A model generated the notes under the pieces. It saw only the letters and a list, made by a program, of their open reading frames with translations. It made no database searches and was not told the origin of the DNA. Positions 6,719-15,110 of a stretch of 34,338 bases of DNA are shown here, piece after piece (within the stretch, counting starts at the first letter, position 1; each line of letters opens with the position of its first letter). The DNA comes from UBA11524 sp045132495 (GTDB lineage Bacteria; Bacillota; Clostridia; Christensenellales; Aristaeellaceae), in assembly GCA_045132495.1 (NCBI GenBank), contig JBGUSK010000021.1:1-34338 (forward strand), in the 5' to 3' direction. A program made the translations under genes and the position numbers.

Positions 6719-7498
6719 TTGAGCCGACTCGGAGATTTGATCCGCACCGAACGCGTGCGCGCAAAACTGACCCCCAAGCAGCTCGCCAAAAAGTGCGGCA
6801 TTGCTGAAAGCTATCTCGTTGCGGTGGAAAAGGGCACCAAGATCATCGCAGATGACCAGGCCCGCCGCATTTTGAAAGCCATCGGCCTTCGTGAGCAAAC
6901 CGAGGCTGATTTCTCCCTGGATGACATCGCTGCCACCGTTGATCTGGCCACCGTGGGCTCCCCTACCGCGAAGACCGTCGCTCAGCCCCGCGCCAAACAG
7001 CCTGAGCCCGAAGCCGAGCTGGTGGCCTCCACCGGCGGACGTGCACCCTCCGGCAGCAAGAACGTCCCCGTGGACAATGAGGAAAAGGGCGTCGGCGGCT
7101 CCATCTGGCTGGACGCGCTGACCAGCGTGCTCAAGCATGTTCCGGTGATGAACGCCATCATGAAGCCCATCGACCACCGCTTGCTGCCCATCGTCTCCGG
7201 CAAGATCGAGGGCGCGAACCCGGACAAGGTGTTCTATTACCTCGTGCCGGATGACAGCATGCGGGGCTTCCGTATTCACCAGGGCGACCTGGCGCTGATC
7301 GTCCCTGCCCATTCCCCCATCGACGGCGCGATCATGCTGGTGGAGTACAACAACCACCGCTTCCTGCGCAAGGTGAAGAAGCTGGCAGACTTCACTGTCA
7401 TCCTGCAGTCCTTCGACAAGGAATATGACGCGGAGACCGCCCAGATCAACGAATGCACCTTCATCGGCCGCGCGGCAAAGCTGGAGGTCACCCTGTAA
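6719..7498 (+). CDS. XRE-family regulator with S24/LexA-like C-terminal domain
   Basis: A 259-residue cytoplasmic protein. Residues 1-57 are a Cro/CI helix-turn-helix (LTPKQLAKKCGIAESYLVAVEKG). A charged, proline-rich linker follows, about 85-125. The C-terminal part matches the S24 peptidase/LexA fold: PDDSMRGFRIHQGDLALIVP with Ser180 at the nucleophile position, and RFLRKVKK with Lys218 or Lys220 as the general base. Such proteins are stress- or ligand-responsive repressors, some self-cleaving; I see no clear Ala-Gly cleavage site, so self-cleavage is uncertain. The start is TTG with AGAGGT about 9 bases upstream. It is divergent from the exporter leader and followed by its own terminator. 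Confidence 0.82.
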   Translation: MSRLGDLIRTERVRAKLTPKQLAKKCGIAESYLVAVEKGTKIIADDQARRILKAIGLREQTEADFSLDDIAATVDLATVGSPTAKTVAQPRAKQPEPEAELVASTGGRAPSGSKNVPVDNEEKGVGGSIWLDALTSVLKHVPVMNAIMKPIDHRLLPIVSGKIEGANPDKVFYYLVPDDSMRGFRIHQGDLALIVPAHSPIDGAIMLVEYNNHRFLRKVKKLADFTVILQSFDKEYDAETAQINECTFIGRAAKLEVTL

Positions 7499-7507
7499 AA
7501 CAACATC

Positions 7508-7544
7508 GGCCCGGCGATCCATGTTTTGGACTGCCGGGCCTTTT
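7508..7544 (+). terminator. Terminator of the XRE-S24 gene
   Basis: A perfect 8-bp GC stem (7508-7515 with 7533-7540), a 17-nt loop and TTTT. The convergent gene's stop codon follows at 7546. Confidence 0.8.
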
Positions 7545-7545
7545 C

Positions 7546-8301
7546 TCATCCGTTGCCGCCGGAGGACGGGGTGATGCTCATGATCTGGCAGGTCTCTGCG
7601 TCCACAAGAACGTGCACACATACATCCCTTCCTCCAGGATAGCGCAGCGTATAGTACATGCGCCCCTCCGCAGAGACCAGCGCATCTGAGTCGCCAGGGG
7701 CAAGGCGGGCGTCGAACCAGCTGCTGCTCAGGCCAAGCACATCCATGATCGCTTCCTCCGCCGCTGCACGGACAGCGACGGGCGCTCGCTTCTGCTCCTC
7801 CTCGGGCAGACGGGTCAAGCCCAGATCATCCCACATGGACGCAGGAACATGTACGTCCTGTTCACCCAGTTCATAGAAGGGCTTGAGCCATTCTGCCCGT
7901 GCGCCGCTGTCCACCGCCAGATAGGCCTCCAGCTGCTTCACGCCCCAGCAAGGCGCCTGCGGATCACCGGATTGATACAGTACCGGATCCACATCATCAT
8001 AGGTCCACCCGATGCTTAATTTGCTGCCGGAGATCAGCACCGTATACTCCCCTACCCGGCTGTGGGGCAGGAATCCGCATCGGAAGTGCACGCAGGCCAT
8101 CCCCTCCGCCACGGTGATCTGAGGATTGAACAACCCCAGCGTTTCCAAGGTGAAGCCGTACTTGTCCTGCATGGCTGCAACAGCCAACCGCTGCGCCTCC
8201 ACCTCCGGGGTGTACTTCGGGGATTCCGCTCCGGCCCAGGCCGTCAGCATCAGCAGCGATGCGATCAACGCCAGCAGCCGGTTCAGCATCTGTTTCATCA
8301 T
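7546..8301 (-). CDS. Secreted protein of unknown function, paralogue A
   Basis: A 251-residue protein with a signal peptide (residues 1-25, cleavage AGA-E) and no further membrane segment. No named domain is recognised. It is clearly related to the product of 9874-10596: both open with a signal peptide and then VAVAA..KYG, GLF.PQIT, and share a helix A..AIMD..GL / ADAAVMDMYGL and the C-terminal SGGNG. The last 50 residues, with strands holding YTLRYPGGRDVCVHVLVDAETCQI, recall a PepSY-like fold, but that is a guess. Two adjacent ATGs (8301, 8298) share GGAGG; either may be used. The gene is monocistronic between two convergent or divergent neighbours. Confidence 0.8.
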   Translation of the reverse strand: MMKQMLNRLLALIASLLMLTAWAGAESPKYTPEVEAQRLAVAAMQDKYGFTLETLGLFNPQITVAEGMACVHFRCGFLPHSRVGEYTVLISGSKLSIGWTYDDVDPVLYQSGDPQAPCWGVKQLEAYLAVDSGARAEWLKPFYELGEQDVHVPASMWDDLGLTRLPEEEQKRAPVAVRAAAEEAIMDVLGLSSSWFDARLAPGDSDALVSAEGRMYYTLRYPGGRDVCVHVLVDAETCQIMSITPSSGGNG

Positions 8302-8427
8302 GGGTTCCTCCTTTCAATCCGGGGCGGTCAGCACGCCCCTTCACCCAATCAAACGATATTGGGGAGGAAGAAATTGCCTGCACCGGAAAGATTTACAATG
8401 CGTAACAATTCGCCCTCACCAAGCCGG

Positions 8428-8457
8428 TTGAAAACGGTCAGCCATCTATGCTATAAT
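8428..8457 (+). promoter_or_regulatory. Promoter of the secreted-protein gene at 8489
   Basis: TTGAAA (8428-8433), an 18-base spacer and TATAAT (8452-8457) lie about 30 bases before the start codon. The rest of the 187-base gap between the two divergent secreted-protein genes shows no clear minus-strand promoter. Confidence 0.65.
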
Positions 8458-8488
8458 GAAGCAGAACTCACACAAGGAGGCTTCCGCG

Positions 8489-9112
8489 ATGAAAAAGCTC
8501 CCCGCATTTCTGATGGCTCTGCTGCTGATGACCAGCGCCGCGCTGGCGGAGTTCGACCTTGCACCGCTCAAAAGCGACCCCGACCTGTCTGTTTTCACCC
8601 AGCCCGGTACGGTAAACACTGTCTACCGACCGCTGAATCAGCCCTTCATCGGCCAGGTGGATGAGGCCTTCGAGGGTGAAATGGTGGTATATGCGGATTA
8701 CATCAGCCTGGTGGACGAGGGCGTTACCCTGCTGCGGCTGATGGTCTCCACCGTCGCCTACGATCTGCCCCTCAATGCTGATCAGCTGCGCATGACCGTG
8801 GGCGGCAAGCGCTACACCATCACTGTTCATCACGAGGAATCGGAATACGACGGGCTGTACATGGAGGATTTTTCCGCCTGCCTGACCGACGCGAGCCTGC
8901 CGCTTTTGAAAGCCATCGCCCAGCAGAAGAACGATGCGCCCATCCCGGTAGAGCTGCTCTCCCTGGGGGACGTGGTGTTCTCCGGCCTGGTGGTTATTCC
9001 CGGCGAGGAAGCCGCCGGCCTCTACGACCGTTTCATCGACCTGGGAGGCAAAAAGCAGGAACTCAGGAAGCTGGATGCCCTTTGGCCCTGCGAGGTTGAA
9101 AAAGTTAAATGA
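8489..9112 (+). CDS. Secreted protein of unknown function
   Basis: A 207-residue protein with a signal peptide (about residues 1-20, cleavage ALA-E) and a mature part rich in acidic residues. No domain is recognised. ATG at 8489 is chosen because AGGAGG lies 8 bases upstream; the in-frame ATG at 8456 has no ribosome site and overlaps the promoter's -10 box. It has its own promoter and terminator and is not related to the paralogue pair that flanks it, although all three are exported and lie within 3 kb. Confidence 0.8.
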   Translation: MKKLPAFLMALLLMTSAALAEFDLAPLKSDPDLSVFTQPGTVNTVYRPLNQPFIGQVDEAFEGEMVVYADYISLVDEGVTLLRLMVSTVAYDLPLNADQLRMTVGGKRYTITVHHEESEYDGLYMEDFSACLTDASLPLLKAIAQQKNDAPIPVELLSLGDVVFSGLVVIPGEEAAGLYDRFIDLGGKKQELRKLDALWPCEVEKVK

Positions 9113-9117
9113 AAAAT

Positions 9118-9149
9118 GACCGCAAGGGATTATCTCCCCTGCGGTCTTT
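9118..9149. terminator. Terminator between convergent genes
   Basis: A 7-bp plus 3-bp stem with one mismatch (9118-9128 with 9136-9146), a 7-nt loop and TTT on the plus strand; AAAA precedes it, so it can also serve the convergent RNHCP gene. Confidence 0.75.
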
Positions 9150-9165
9150 CTCTTGGGTTGACTGA

Positions 9166-9591
9166 TCAGCGCAAGCGTCCATCACCGCCCATCAGAGCCG
9201 TCATTTCCTCGATCTTCTCAATCGGGAAGGGCGGATTGGTCAGGGGCTTCATCGCTATGGACATGAGCTTCATGGGATTATCATCCGCAGCCACGCGATT
9301 GGAGGAGATCCATCCACACACGCGGCACCGGTGAACGATGGCCCACTCCCCGCCCTTACGCACCCACACAGCGATAGGCTCCATCTGTCCTCCACAGTCA
9401 GCCTCGCGGTCGCCCGGCTCGATGTCCAGGTGAAGACTGGTCAGGCAGTTGGGGCAATGGTTGCGGTGGTCGCTCCCGGCGCCCTCAGGCACGCACAGGC
9501 GACCGCAGCACTTGCAGGTGAAGCTTTCATTGCAGGGGTTGTGGCGGTAATAGTGCTTGTCATATTGCTTGCGCTTGTTTTCGCGGTTCAT
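9166..9591 (-). CDS. RNHCP domain zinc-ribbon protein
   Basis: A 141-residue cytoplasmic protein. The signature RNHCPNCL is at 43-50, with cysteine pairs at 26/29, 46/49, 66 and 89/92 that could bind two zinc ions. This matches the RNHCP family (PF12647), which is small, widespread in Gram-positive bacteria and of unknown function. ATG at 9591 has GAGAGG about 10 bases upstream. After the zinc core, residues 95-141 form a likely helical tail. It is probably monocistronic; 282 bases lie between it and the next gene upstream, with short hairpins but no gene I can support. Confidence 0.85.
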   Translation of the reverse strand: MNRENKRKQYDKHYYRHNPCNESFTCKCCGRLCVPEGAGSDHRNHCPNCLTSLHLDIEPGDREADCGGQMEPIAVWVRKGGEWAIVHRCRVCGWISSNRVAADDNPMKLMSIAMKPLTNPPFPIEKIEEMTALMGGDGRLR

Positions 9592-9873
9592 CTTTGATAT
9601 TTCCTCTCATTCTCATTCTATGCAGACGGTGAATGAAATGGGAGGCTGCCAGCTATGCGAACCTCCCGGTTTACGCAACGGCCTCTTTCTTATTCATCAT
9701 GTAACACATTATCCTTTCTATGCGAAATTGGATGCAGCACAGGCTGCCGGCTTTACGCCGAGATACAGATGATCTTCCTTTCCTGCGCGTTGGCGCGGCG
9801 CGGGGCATTACCCCGCCGTAGATGATGAACCAGCTCCCTCGTAATCATCAGATTATTTGTATTCTCCCGGTAC

Positions 9874-10596
9874 TCAGCCATTGCCGCCGGTGGAGAAGAC
9901 GATATCGAATACCTCCCCGGTAGCGTCATTGATAAAGACCGAGAAACAGCGGGAAGGGCTTGCGATGGTCAGCCGCCAAAGCCGAACTCCGTCCTCCAGC
10001 ACCAGCACATCCGCCTCGTAGTCATGTTCCATCTCCTCCACCTCATAAACCGTCAGGCCATACATGTCCATCACAGCAGCATCGGCCAGGGCATAGGCGT
10101 CAAGGATATACATGCTTGCATCCCGCCGATCGCCAATGGTGAAATTCACGGTATCCAGCCTGGCCGGTGGAATGACGGCTTTCTGGTTCTCATCGACGAA
10201 CATACGCGCAATGCCCTTCACATCCAGGCAGATCTGCAGCTGACGACTCCCCCAGTACTCGGAGAAGATATCATCCGACTGCCAGAGATGCGGATCCTGA
10301 GCGTCGTGGGTCCATCGGATTTCGATCTCGCTCTCAGTAAGGACAACCTCGTACACGCCGATACGACCCACAGGCAGATAGTCATTTGGATAGAACGCCA
10401 CACAAGTCTCATTCTCCGTTATGGTAATCTGGGGAGAAAACAGACCCAACATATCAGTGGTGATTCCGTATTTCACCTTGACAGCCGCAACAGCGACCTT
10501 CTGCGCCTGCATTTCACGGGAGTAAACCGGAGTTTCTGCCGATGCTGCAAGGGAAAGCAGAAGAAACAGCAGCAGCAATGAAACGACTCTCTTCAT
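9874..10596 (-). CDS. Secreted protein of unknown function, paralogue B
   Basis: A 240-residue protein with a signal peptide (about 1-20, cleavage ASA-E). It is a diverged copy of the protein encoded at 7546-8301, keeping VAVAAVKVKYG, MLGLFSPQIT, a central IEIRWTHDAQDP, the helix ALADAAVMDMYGL and the C-terminal STGGNG. ATG at 10596 follows AAGGAAGG. It starts 73 bases after the pyrI stop in the same direction, with no clear terminator between, so it could be transcribed as the tail of the pyr operon; a promoter of its own was not found. Function unknown. Confidence 0.78.
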   Translation of the reverse strand: MKRVVSLLLLFLLLSLAASAETPVYSREMQAQKVAVAAVKVKYGITTDMLGLFSPQITITENETCVAFYPNDYLPVGRIGVYEVVLTESEIEIRWTHDAQDPHLWQSDDIFSEYWGSRQLQICLDVKGIARMFVDENQKAVIPPARLDTVNFTIGDRRDASMYILDAYALADAAVMDMYGLTVYEVEEMEHDYEADVLVLEDGVRLWRLTIASPSRCFSVFINDATGEVFDIVFSTGGNG

Positions 10597-10669
10597 ACGG
10601 TTATTTCCTTCCTTATCGCAGCGCGTCGGACTTTCTTCCGGCGTCGCAGGGGTTTTCGACCCATTTACA

Positions 10670-11101
10670 TTACCTCAGCGCCTTGGACTTCCGCTCCGCA
10701 TCACAGAATTTACAGCGATACAGCCCCTTCGCCCGATCCTTGAGGACGAAGTGCTGATCCAGCGCGCTTTCCACGGTGGTGATACAGCGGGGGTTCTTGC
10801 AGGTGATGACGTTGATGAGGTTCTCCGGCAGGGAGAGCTTCTTCTTCTCCACCAGCTTGCCGTCCTTGATGATGTTGACCGTGATACCCGGATCAATGTA
10901 GCCCAGCACGTCCAGGTCAACGTTGATCTCGGAGTCGATCTTGATGATGTCCTTGCGGCCCAGCGCATTGGAGCGCACGTTACGGATGTAGGCCACCGGG
11001 CAGTCCAGCTCATCCAGCTTCAGAAAGCGGTACACATCCATACCGCGGCCCGCCTTGATATGATCCAGCACAATGCCGGAGTGGATGGAGTCGATGTTCA
11101 T
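10670..11101 (-). CDS. pyrI: Aspartate carbamoyltransferase regulatory subunit
   Basis: A 143-residue regulatory chain that binds nucleotides and holds catalytic trimers together. The N-terminal allosteric half opens MNIDSIHSGIVLDHI and the C-terminal zinc half has CKNPRC and CKFC, the four-cysteine zinc site. It is slightly shorter than the enterobacterial subunit. ATG at 11101 follows the pyrB stop by three bases, with GGAGG inside the pyrB tail, so production is coupled to pyrB. Its presence predicts a feedback-regulated ATCase, not the unregulated trimer of Bacillus type. Confidence 0.95.
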   Translation of the reverse strand: MNIDSIHSGIVLDHIKAGRGMDVYRFLKLDELDCPVAYIRNVRSNALGRKDIIKIDSEINVDLDVLGYIDPGITVNIIKDGKLVEKKKLSLPENLINVITCKNPRCITTVESALDQHFVLKDRAKGLYRCKFCDAERKSKALR

Positions 11102-11104
11102 AAA

Positions 11105-12025
11105 TTACTCAGCCTCCTTCCAAGTCAGCAGCGTCTTGATCAGGGCCATGCGGACAAACCGTCCGTTCCGCACCTGCTTGAAGTAGACCGCACGGGGGTC
11201 GTCGTCCACCTTCGTGGAGATCTCGTTCACGCGGGGCAGCGGATGCAGGATGGACATGTCCGCCTTGGCGGTCTTGAGCTTGTCCGGGTCAAGGATGTAG
11301 GTGTCCTTCAGACGGATATAGTCAGCCTCGTTAAAGAAGCGCTCCTTCTGCACGCGGGTCATGTAGAGCACGTCCAGCTCGGGCATGACCTCCTCCATCG
11401 TCTCCACCTCGCGGAAGGGAATGCCCTTGCGCTTCAGCTCGTCGGTGATGTAGGCAGGCACCTTCAGTTCCGGCGGGGAGATCAGCACGAATTCGACGCC
11501 CTCGTAGCGGCTCATCGCACCGATGAGGGAATGCACCGTCCGGCCGAACTTCAGGTCGCCGCACAAGCCCACCACCATATTGGAAAGGCGGCCCTTCTCG
11601 CGGCGGATGGTCATCAGGTCGGTCAGAGTCTGGGTGGGATGGTTATGTCCGCCGTCGCCCGCGTTGATGATCGGCACCATGCTGCGGAGAGAACCGGCCA
11701 TGGGTGCACCCTCCTTGGGGTGACGCATGGCAATGATGTCCGAATAGCAGGAGACGGTCTGGATGGTATCCATCAGGCTCTCGCCCTTGGCAGTCGAGGA
11801 AGAATCCGCACTGGAGAAGCCCAGCACGCTGCCGCCCAAAGACAGCATCGCGCTCTCGAAAGACAGGCGGGTGCGGGTGCTCGGCTCGAAGAACAGCGTC
11901 GCCAGGATCTTGCCGCGCAGGGTCTCCTTGTAGGCGTCCGGGTCGGCAATCATCTTGTCGCCCAGGTCGAGGATGCTTTCGATCTCCTCCACCGTAAAGT
12001 CGGTAATGTCAATCAGGTGGCGCAT
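11105..12025 (-). CDS. pyrB: Aspartate carbamoyltransferase catalytic subunit
   Basis: A 306-residue enzyme joining carbamoyl phosphate and L-aspartate, the second step of UMP synthesis. Motifs: carbamoyl-phosphate loop STRTR at 49-53, HPTQTLTDL from 129 and HPLPR at 261-265. The reading frame stays open to 12085, but AAGGAGG lies 8 bases before the ATG at 12025, and MRHLIDITDF is the usual N-terminus. It sits immediately before pyrI. Upstream, a 102-base palindromic repeat separates it from pyrE. Confidence 0.96.
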   Translation of the reverse strand: MRHLIDITDFTVEEIESILDLGDKMIADPDAYKETLRGKILATLFFEPSTRTRLSFESAMLSLGGSVLGFSSADSSSTAKGESLMDTIQTVSCYSDIIAMRHPKEGAPMAGSLRSMVPIINAGDGGHNHPTQTLTDLMTIRREKGRLSNMVVGLCGDLKFGRTVHSLIGAMSRYEGVEFVLISPPELKVPAYITDELKRKGIPFREVETMEEVMPELDVLYMTRVQKERFFNEADYIRLKDTYILDPDKLKTAKADMSILHPLPRVNEISTKVDDDPRAVYFKQVRNGRFVRMALIKTLLTWKEAE

Positions 12026-12057
12026 GGGAAGTACCTCCTTATTGTCATTGAGTAAAA

Positions 12058-12159
12058 CAATCCCTCCGTCAGCTGTCGCTGACACCTCCCTTTACACAAG
12101 GGAGGCTTATCAGGCTCCCCTGTGCAAGGGGAGCTACCCCGTCAGGGGCTGAGGGGTTG
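12058..12159. repeat. Palindromic MITE-like repeat between pyrE and pyrB
   Basis: The ends CAATCCCTC and GAGGGGTTG form imperfect terminal inverted repeats. Inside are three hairpins: 12068-12073 with 12078-12083, 12085-12092 with 12098-12105, and 12114-12120 with 12128-12134. No coding capacity. It resembles the short palindromic repeats scattered in clostridial gut genomes; copy number cannot be judged here. Confidence 0.7.
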
Positions 12160-12170
12160 CCGGTGTTGTC

Positions 12171-12827
12171 TTACTGCTTAGCGCCGTTCACGGCCAGGTA
12201 ATTCTTGATGCGCTGCACGTTCTCGGCGTTCTTCTCATCCTGCTCCAGGTACTCGATGATGTCGTACACGTCCACCACGGAGTACACCGGGAAACCGAAC
12301 TCGTCCTGCACCTCGGCCATGGCAGACTTCTCGGTCTTGCCCTTTTCCTTGCGGTCGACCATGATGAAGGTGGCGGCGACCTTCACGTCTTCCAGGTTGC
12401 CCAGGATGGCCATGCTCTCGCGGATGGCGGTACCGGCGGTGATGACGTCCTCCACGATGACGACCTCTTCACCAGCCTTCGGCACATAACCCACGAACAC
12501 GCCGCCCTCACCGTGATCCTTCACTTCCTTGCGGTTGAAGAAGAAGGGCACGTCCAGGCCCTGCTTGGACAGCGCCACGGCGGAGGACACCGCGATGGAG
12601 ATGCCCTTGTAGGCGGGGCCATACAGGACGGTGCGCTTGTTGCCGATCTTTTCCATGTACGCACGGGCGTAGAACTCGCCCAGCTTTGCGATCTGGTCGC
12701 CGGTCTTGATGTCGCCCGCGTTGATGAAGTAGGGGATCTTGCGGCCGGACTTGGCAGTGAAATCACCGAATTTCAGCACACCAGCATCCTCGAGGAACTT
12801 GATAAATTCAATCTTGTAAGCTTCCAT
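12171..12827 (-). CDS. pyrE: Orotate phosphoribosyltransferase
   Basis: A 218-residue enzyme converting orotate and PRPP to OMP. The PRPP-binding loop VVIVEDVITAGTA lies at 122-134 and the flexible catalytic loop NRKEVKDHGEGG at 98-109. ATG at 12827 has AGGAG about 10 bases upstream. Length is as expected for the family. Palindromic repeats flank it on both sides in the pyr operon. Confidence 0.96.
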   Translation of the reverse strand: MEAYKIEFIKFLEDAGVLKFGDFTAKSGRKIPYFINAGDIKTGDQIAKLGEFYARAYMEKIGNKRTVLYGPAYKGISIAVSSAVALSKQGLDVPFFFNRKEVKDHGEGGVFVGYVPKAGEEVVIVEDVITAGTAIRESMAILGNLEDVKVAATFIMVDRKEKGKTEKSAMAEVQDEFGFPVYSVVDVYDIIEYLEQDEKNAENVQRIKNYLAVNGAKQ

Positions 12828-12868
12828 TGTCGTATACTCCTTTTCAGTTGTTCATATCTTGTGGCTTT

Positions 12869-12987
12869 CCACCTCATCCGACTTCGCTTACGCTCAGCCA
12901 CCTTCCCCTCAAGGGGAAGGCTCAGGTACCTTCCAAGGCTTCCCCTTGAGGGGAAGCTGTCAGCGCTTGCGCTGACTGATGAGGTGG
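12869..12987. repeat. Palindromic MITE-like repeat between pyrF and pyrE
   Basis: A 119-base element bounded by perfect 10-bp inverted repeats CCACCTCATC and GATGAGGTGG. Internal stems include CCTTCCCCT with AGGGGAAGG and CTTCCCCTT with its complement, and GTCAGCG with CGCTGAC. No open frame and no U-tract. Confidence 0.8.
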
Positions 12988-13020
12988 ATGCCTGCATCAA
13001 ATATCATGTAGCAGGATAAA

Positions 13021-13725
13021 TCAGGCTTCCTCACCCAGGAACTCACGGACACAGCGCTCATACGCAGCCACCGGATCAGCCGCCGCAGTGATCGGACGGC
13101 CCACGACGATGTAGTCGCTGGCAGCCTTGGCCTTTTCGGGGGTCATGATGCGCACCTGGTCACCCACGTCGCCGTCGGCGAAGCGGATGCCGGGGGTCAC
13201 GGTCATGAAGTCAGCACCGCAGGCCTCCTTGACCAGGGCAGCCTCCAGGGGGGAGCATACCACGCCGCTGAGGCCGGCAGCCTTGGCGTTCTGGGCGTAC
13301 TTCTTCACGGTGTCGGGCATGGAGGCGTTGATCAGCAGCTCATTCTGCATGCGTTCCTCCGAGGTGGAGGTCAGCTGGGTCACAGCCAGCAGCACACCGC
13401 AGGTGCCGTCCTCGCGGGTCAGGCCTTCCTTGGCGGCCTCCATCATGGCGATGGTGCCGGAGGCATGCAGGTTGGTCATGTCCACGTCCAGATGGCGCAG
13501 CACGGCCATGGCCTTCTTGACGGTGTTGGGGATGTCGTGCAGCTTCAGATCGAGGAAGATCTTGTGGCCGCGGGCCTTGATCTCCTTGACGATGGAGGGG
13601 CCTTCGGCGTAGAAGAGCTCCATGCCGATCTTCACGAAGGGCTTGCGTCCGGTGAACTGATCCAGGAACGCGAGGGTCTTTTCCTTATTCTCAAAGTCGA
13701 GGGCAATGATGACGTCCTTAGCCAT
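13021..13725 (-). CDS. pyrF: Orotidine 5'-phosphate decarboxylase
   Basis: A 234-residue TIM-barrel enzyme that decarboxylates OMP to UMP, the last step of the pathway. The catalytic DLKLHD motif is at 59-64, substrate contacts include DFENK near the N-terminus and the phosphate loop VVGRP at 207-211. The frame is open upstream to 13878, through repeat DNA, but AGGAGG lies 8 bases before the ATG at 13725, which also gives the family N-terminus. The 5' side is a 401-base gene-free stretch dense in palindromes. Confidence 0.96.
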   Translation of the reverse strand: MAKDVIIALDFENKEKTLAFLDQFTGRKPFVKIGMELFYAEGPSIVKEIKARGHKIFLDLKLHDIPNTVKKAMAVLRHLDVDMTNLHASGTIAMMEAAKEGLTREDGTCGVLLAVTQLTSTSEERMQNELLINASMPDTVKKYAQNAKAAGLSGVVCSPLEAALVKEACGADFMTVTPGIRFADGDVGDQVRIMTPEKAKAASDYIVVGRPITAAADPVAAYERCVREFLGEEA

Positions 13726-14126
13726 TGTTGTGATCCTCCTACATTTGTTGTCGATGTATATTCCAACACGCAGATGCGTGCGGATGGCGTTTTGCAAAGG
13801 CTCTCCCTCCGGGAGAGCTCCCGCTTCAGCGGGTGAGAGGGCCCGCGCGTCCGCAAACGCGCCCCTTACCTTCCCCATGATGGGGAAGGTGGATTCGGAC
13901 GAAGTCCGAAGACGGATGAGGCCGTTCCCCTTGCCACAGTTGAAGCATGCAGATTATGCTTGTCTCCTTTGCGGCTGTGCGGGCTGTTTCTCGAATCCGT
14001 TGGATTCGAGAAAGGCGCGTGGGGCGTTTTTCCGTCTGCGGACGGAGGCCACCGGCGGGGAGGGCCTCCGCGGCCCTCCACCCCGTAAGGGGCAATCGCC
14101 CCTTAACCCTTTTTATGCGTCCTTGG
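13726..14126. repeat. Gene-free, palindrome-dense block between pyrD and pyrF
   Basis: No gene is supported here. From low to high coordinates: GCTCTCCC/GGGAGAGC and CCCGCT/AGCGGG stems around 13800-13832; an ACCTTCCCC/GGGGAAGGT stem at 13868-13890 followed by a hairpin and CGGATGAGG, the same repeat family as the element at 12869; a perfect 12-bp stem 13987-13998 with 14002-14013; then GC-rich stems, including one near 14059-14079 and AAGGGGC/GCCCCTT near 14087-14104. None has a U-tract in the operon's direction, so read-through is plausible. Confidence 0.65.
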
Positions 14127-15032
14127 TTACACGCGGGTAATGTCGCTCAGCCTTTCAATGCCCAGCTTCTCCATCTCCATCGGCAGCTGCTCGATGATCT
14201 CCTTGCAGGCGTAGGGGTTGACCAGGTTCGCCGCGCCGACCTGCACGGCCTTAGCGCCGGCCATCATCATCTCGATGACGTCCCGGGCCGTCGAAATGCC
14301 GCCCATGCCGATAACGGGGATGTTCACCGCGCCGGTCACCTGATAGACCATGCGCACCGCCACCGGGAAGATGCCCGGGCCGGAGTAACCGCCCATGACG
14401 TTGGCCAGGATGGGCTTGCGGCGGTTCAGGTCAATGCGCATACCCAGCAGGGTATTGATGAGGGACAGGCCATCCGCACCGGCTTCTTCGCAGGCCTTGG
14501 CGATGGACACGATGTCCGGCACGTTGGGGCTCAGCTTGATGTACACGGGCTTGGTGGCAACCGCCTTCACCGCGCGGGTGACGGCTGCAGCCGCTTCCGG
14601 GCTGGTGCCGAAGGCCATGCCGCCGCCGTGCACATTGGGGCAGGAGATGTTCACCTCAAGGATCTCCACCTGGTCTTCCTTGGTGAGCTTGGAGACGCAC
14701 TCCACATACTCGTCGATGGAGAAGCCGCTGATGTTGGCCACAATGGGCTTGTGGAACACCTTGCGCAGCTCCGGCAGCTCGTGGGCAATAACGTGATCCA
14801 CACCGGGATTCTGAAGGCCCACGGAGTTCAGCATACCGTTGGGGCATTCCGCGATACGGGGTGTGGGATTGCCGAAGCGGCTCTCGGCGGTGGTGCCTTT
14901 AAAGGACAGGGAGCCGAGGATGTTGATGTCGTAGAACGGCAGGAATTCCTGGCCGAAGCCGTAGGTGCCGCTGGCAGGGATGATGGGGTTGTCCAGCTTC
15001 ACGCCGGAGAGGGTTACGCTCAGATCTTTCAT
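14127..15032 (-). CDS. pyrD: Dihydroorotate dehydrogenase, type 1B catalytic subunit
   Basis: A 301-residue FMN enzyme oxidising dihydroorotate to orotate. The SCPNVHGGG segment puts the class 1B catalytic cysteine at 131; IGMGGIS (241-247) and QVGAANL (264-270) bind FMN phosphate. The chosen ATG at 15032 has GGAGGT 7 bases upstream; an in-frame ATG at 15071 has none. With PyrK it forms the NAD-dependent heterotetramer. Confidence 0.96.
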   Translation of the reverse strand: MKDLSVTLSGVKLDNPIIPASGTYGFGQEFLPFYDINILGSLSFKGTTAESRFGNPTPRIAECPNGMLNSVGLQNPGVDHVIAHELPELRKVFHKPIVANISGFSIDEYVECVSKLTKEDQVEILEVNISCPNVHGGGMAFGTSPEAAAAVTRAVKAVATKPVYIKLSPNVPDIVSIAKACEEAGADGLSLINTLLGMRIDLNRRKPILANVMGGYSGPGIFPVAVRMVYQVTGAVNIPVIGMGGISTARDVIEMMMAGAKAVQVGAANLVNPYACKEIIEQLPMEMEKLGIERLSDITRV

Positions 15033-15110
15033 TATGTTACCTCCGATAATGGGCGCGGAAGACGACTCCACGTTCAGTCAAGTTTGGCGGATAAATGGGA
15101 CGAAGTCCCC

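Noticed and set aside
6575..7621. Long minus-strand frame covering the XRE-S24 gene.
   Set aside because: It is antisense to a recognisable regulator, and both promoters lie inside it.
14087..14118. Terminator on the plus strand (AAGGGGC stem then CTTTTT).
   Set aside because: No plus-strand gene ends there; it is more simply part of the palindromic repeat block.
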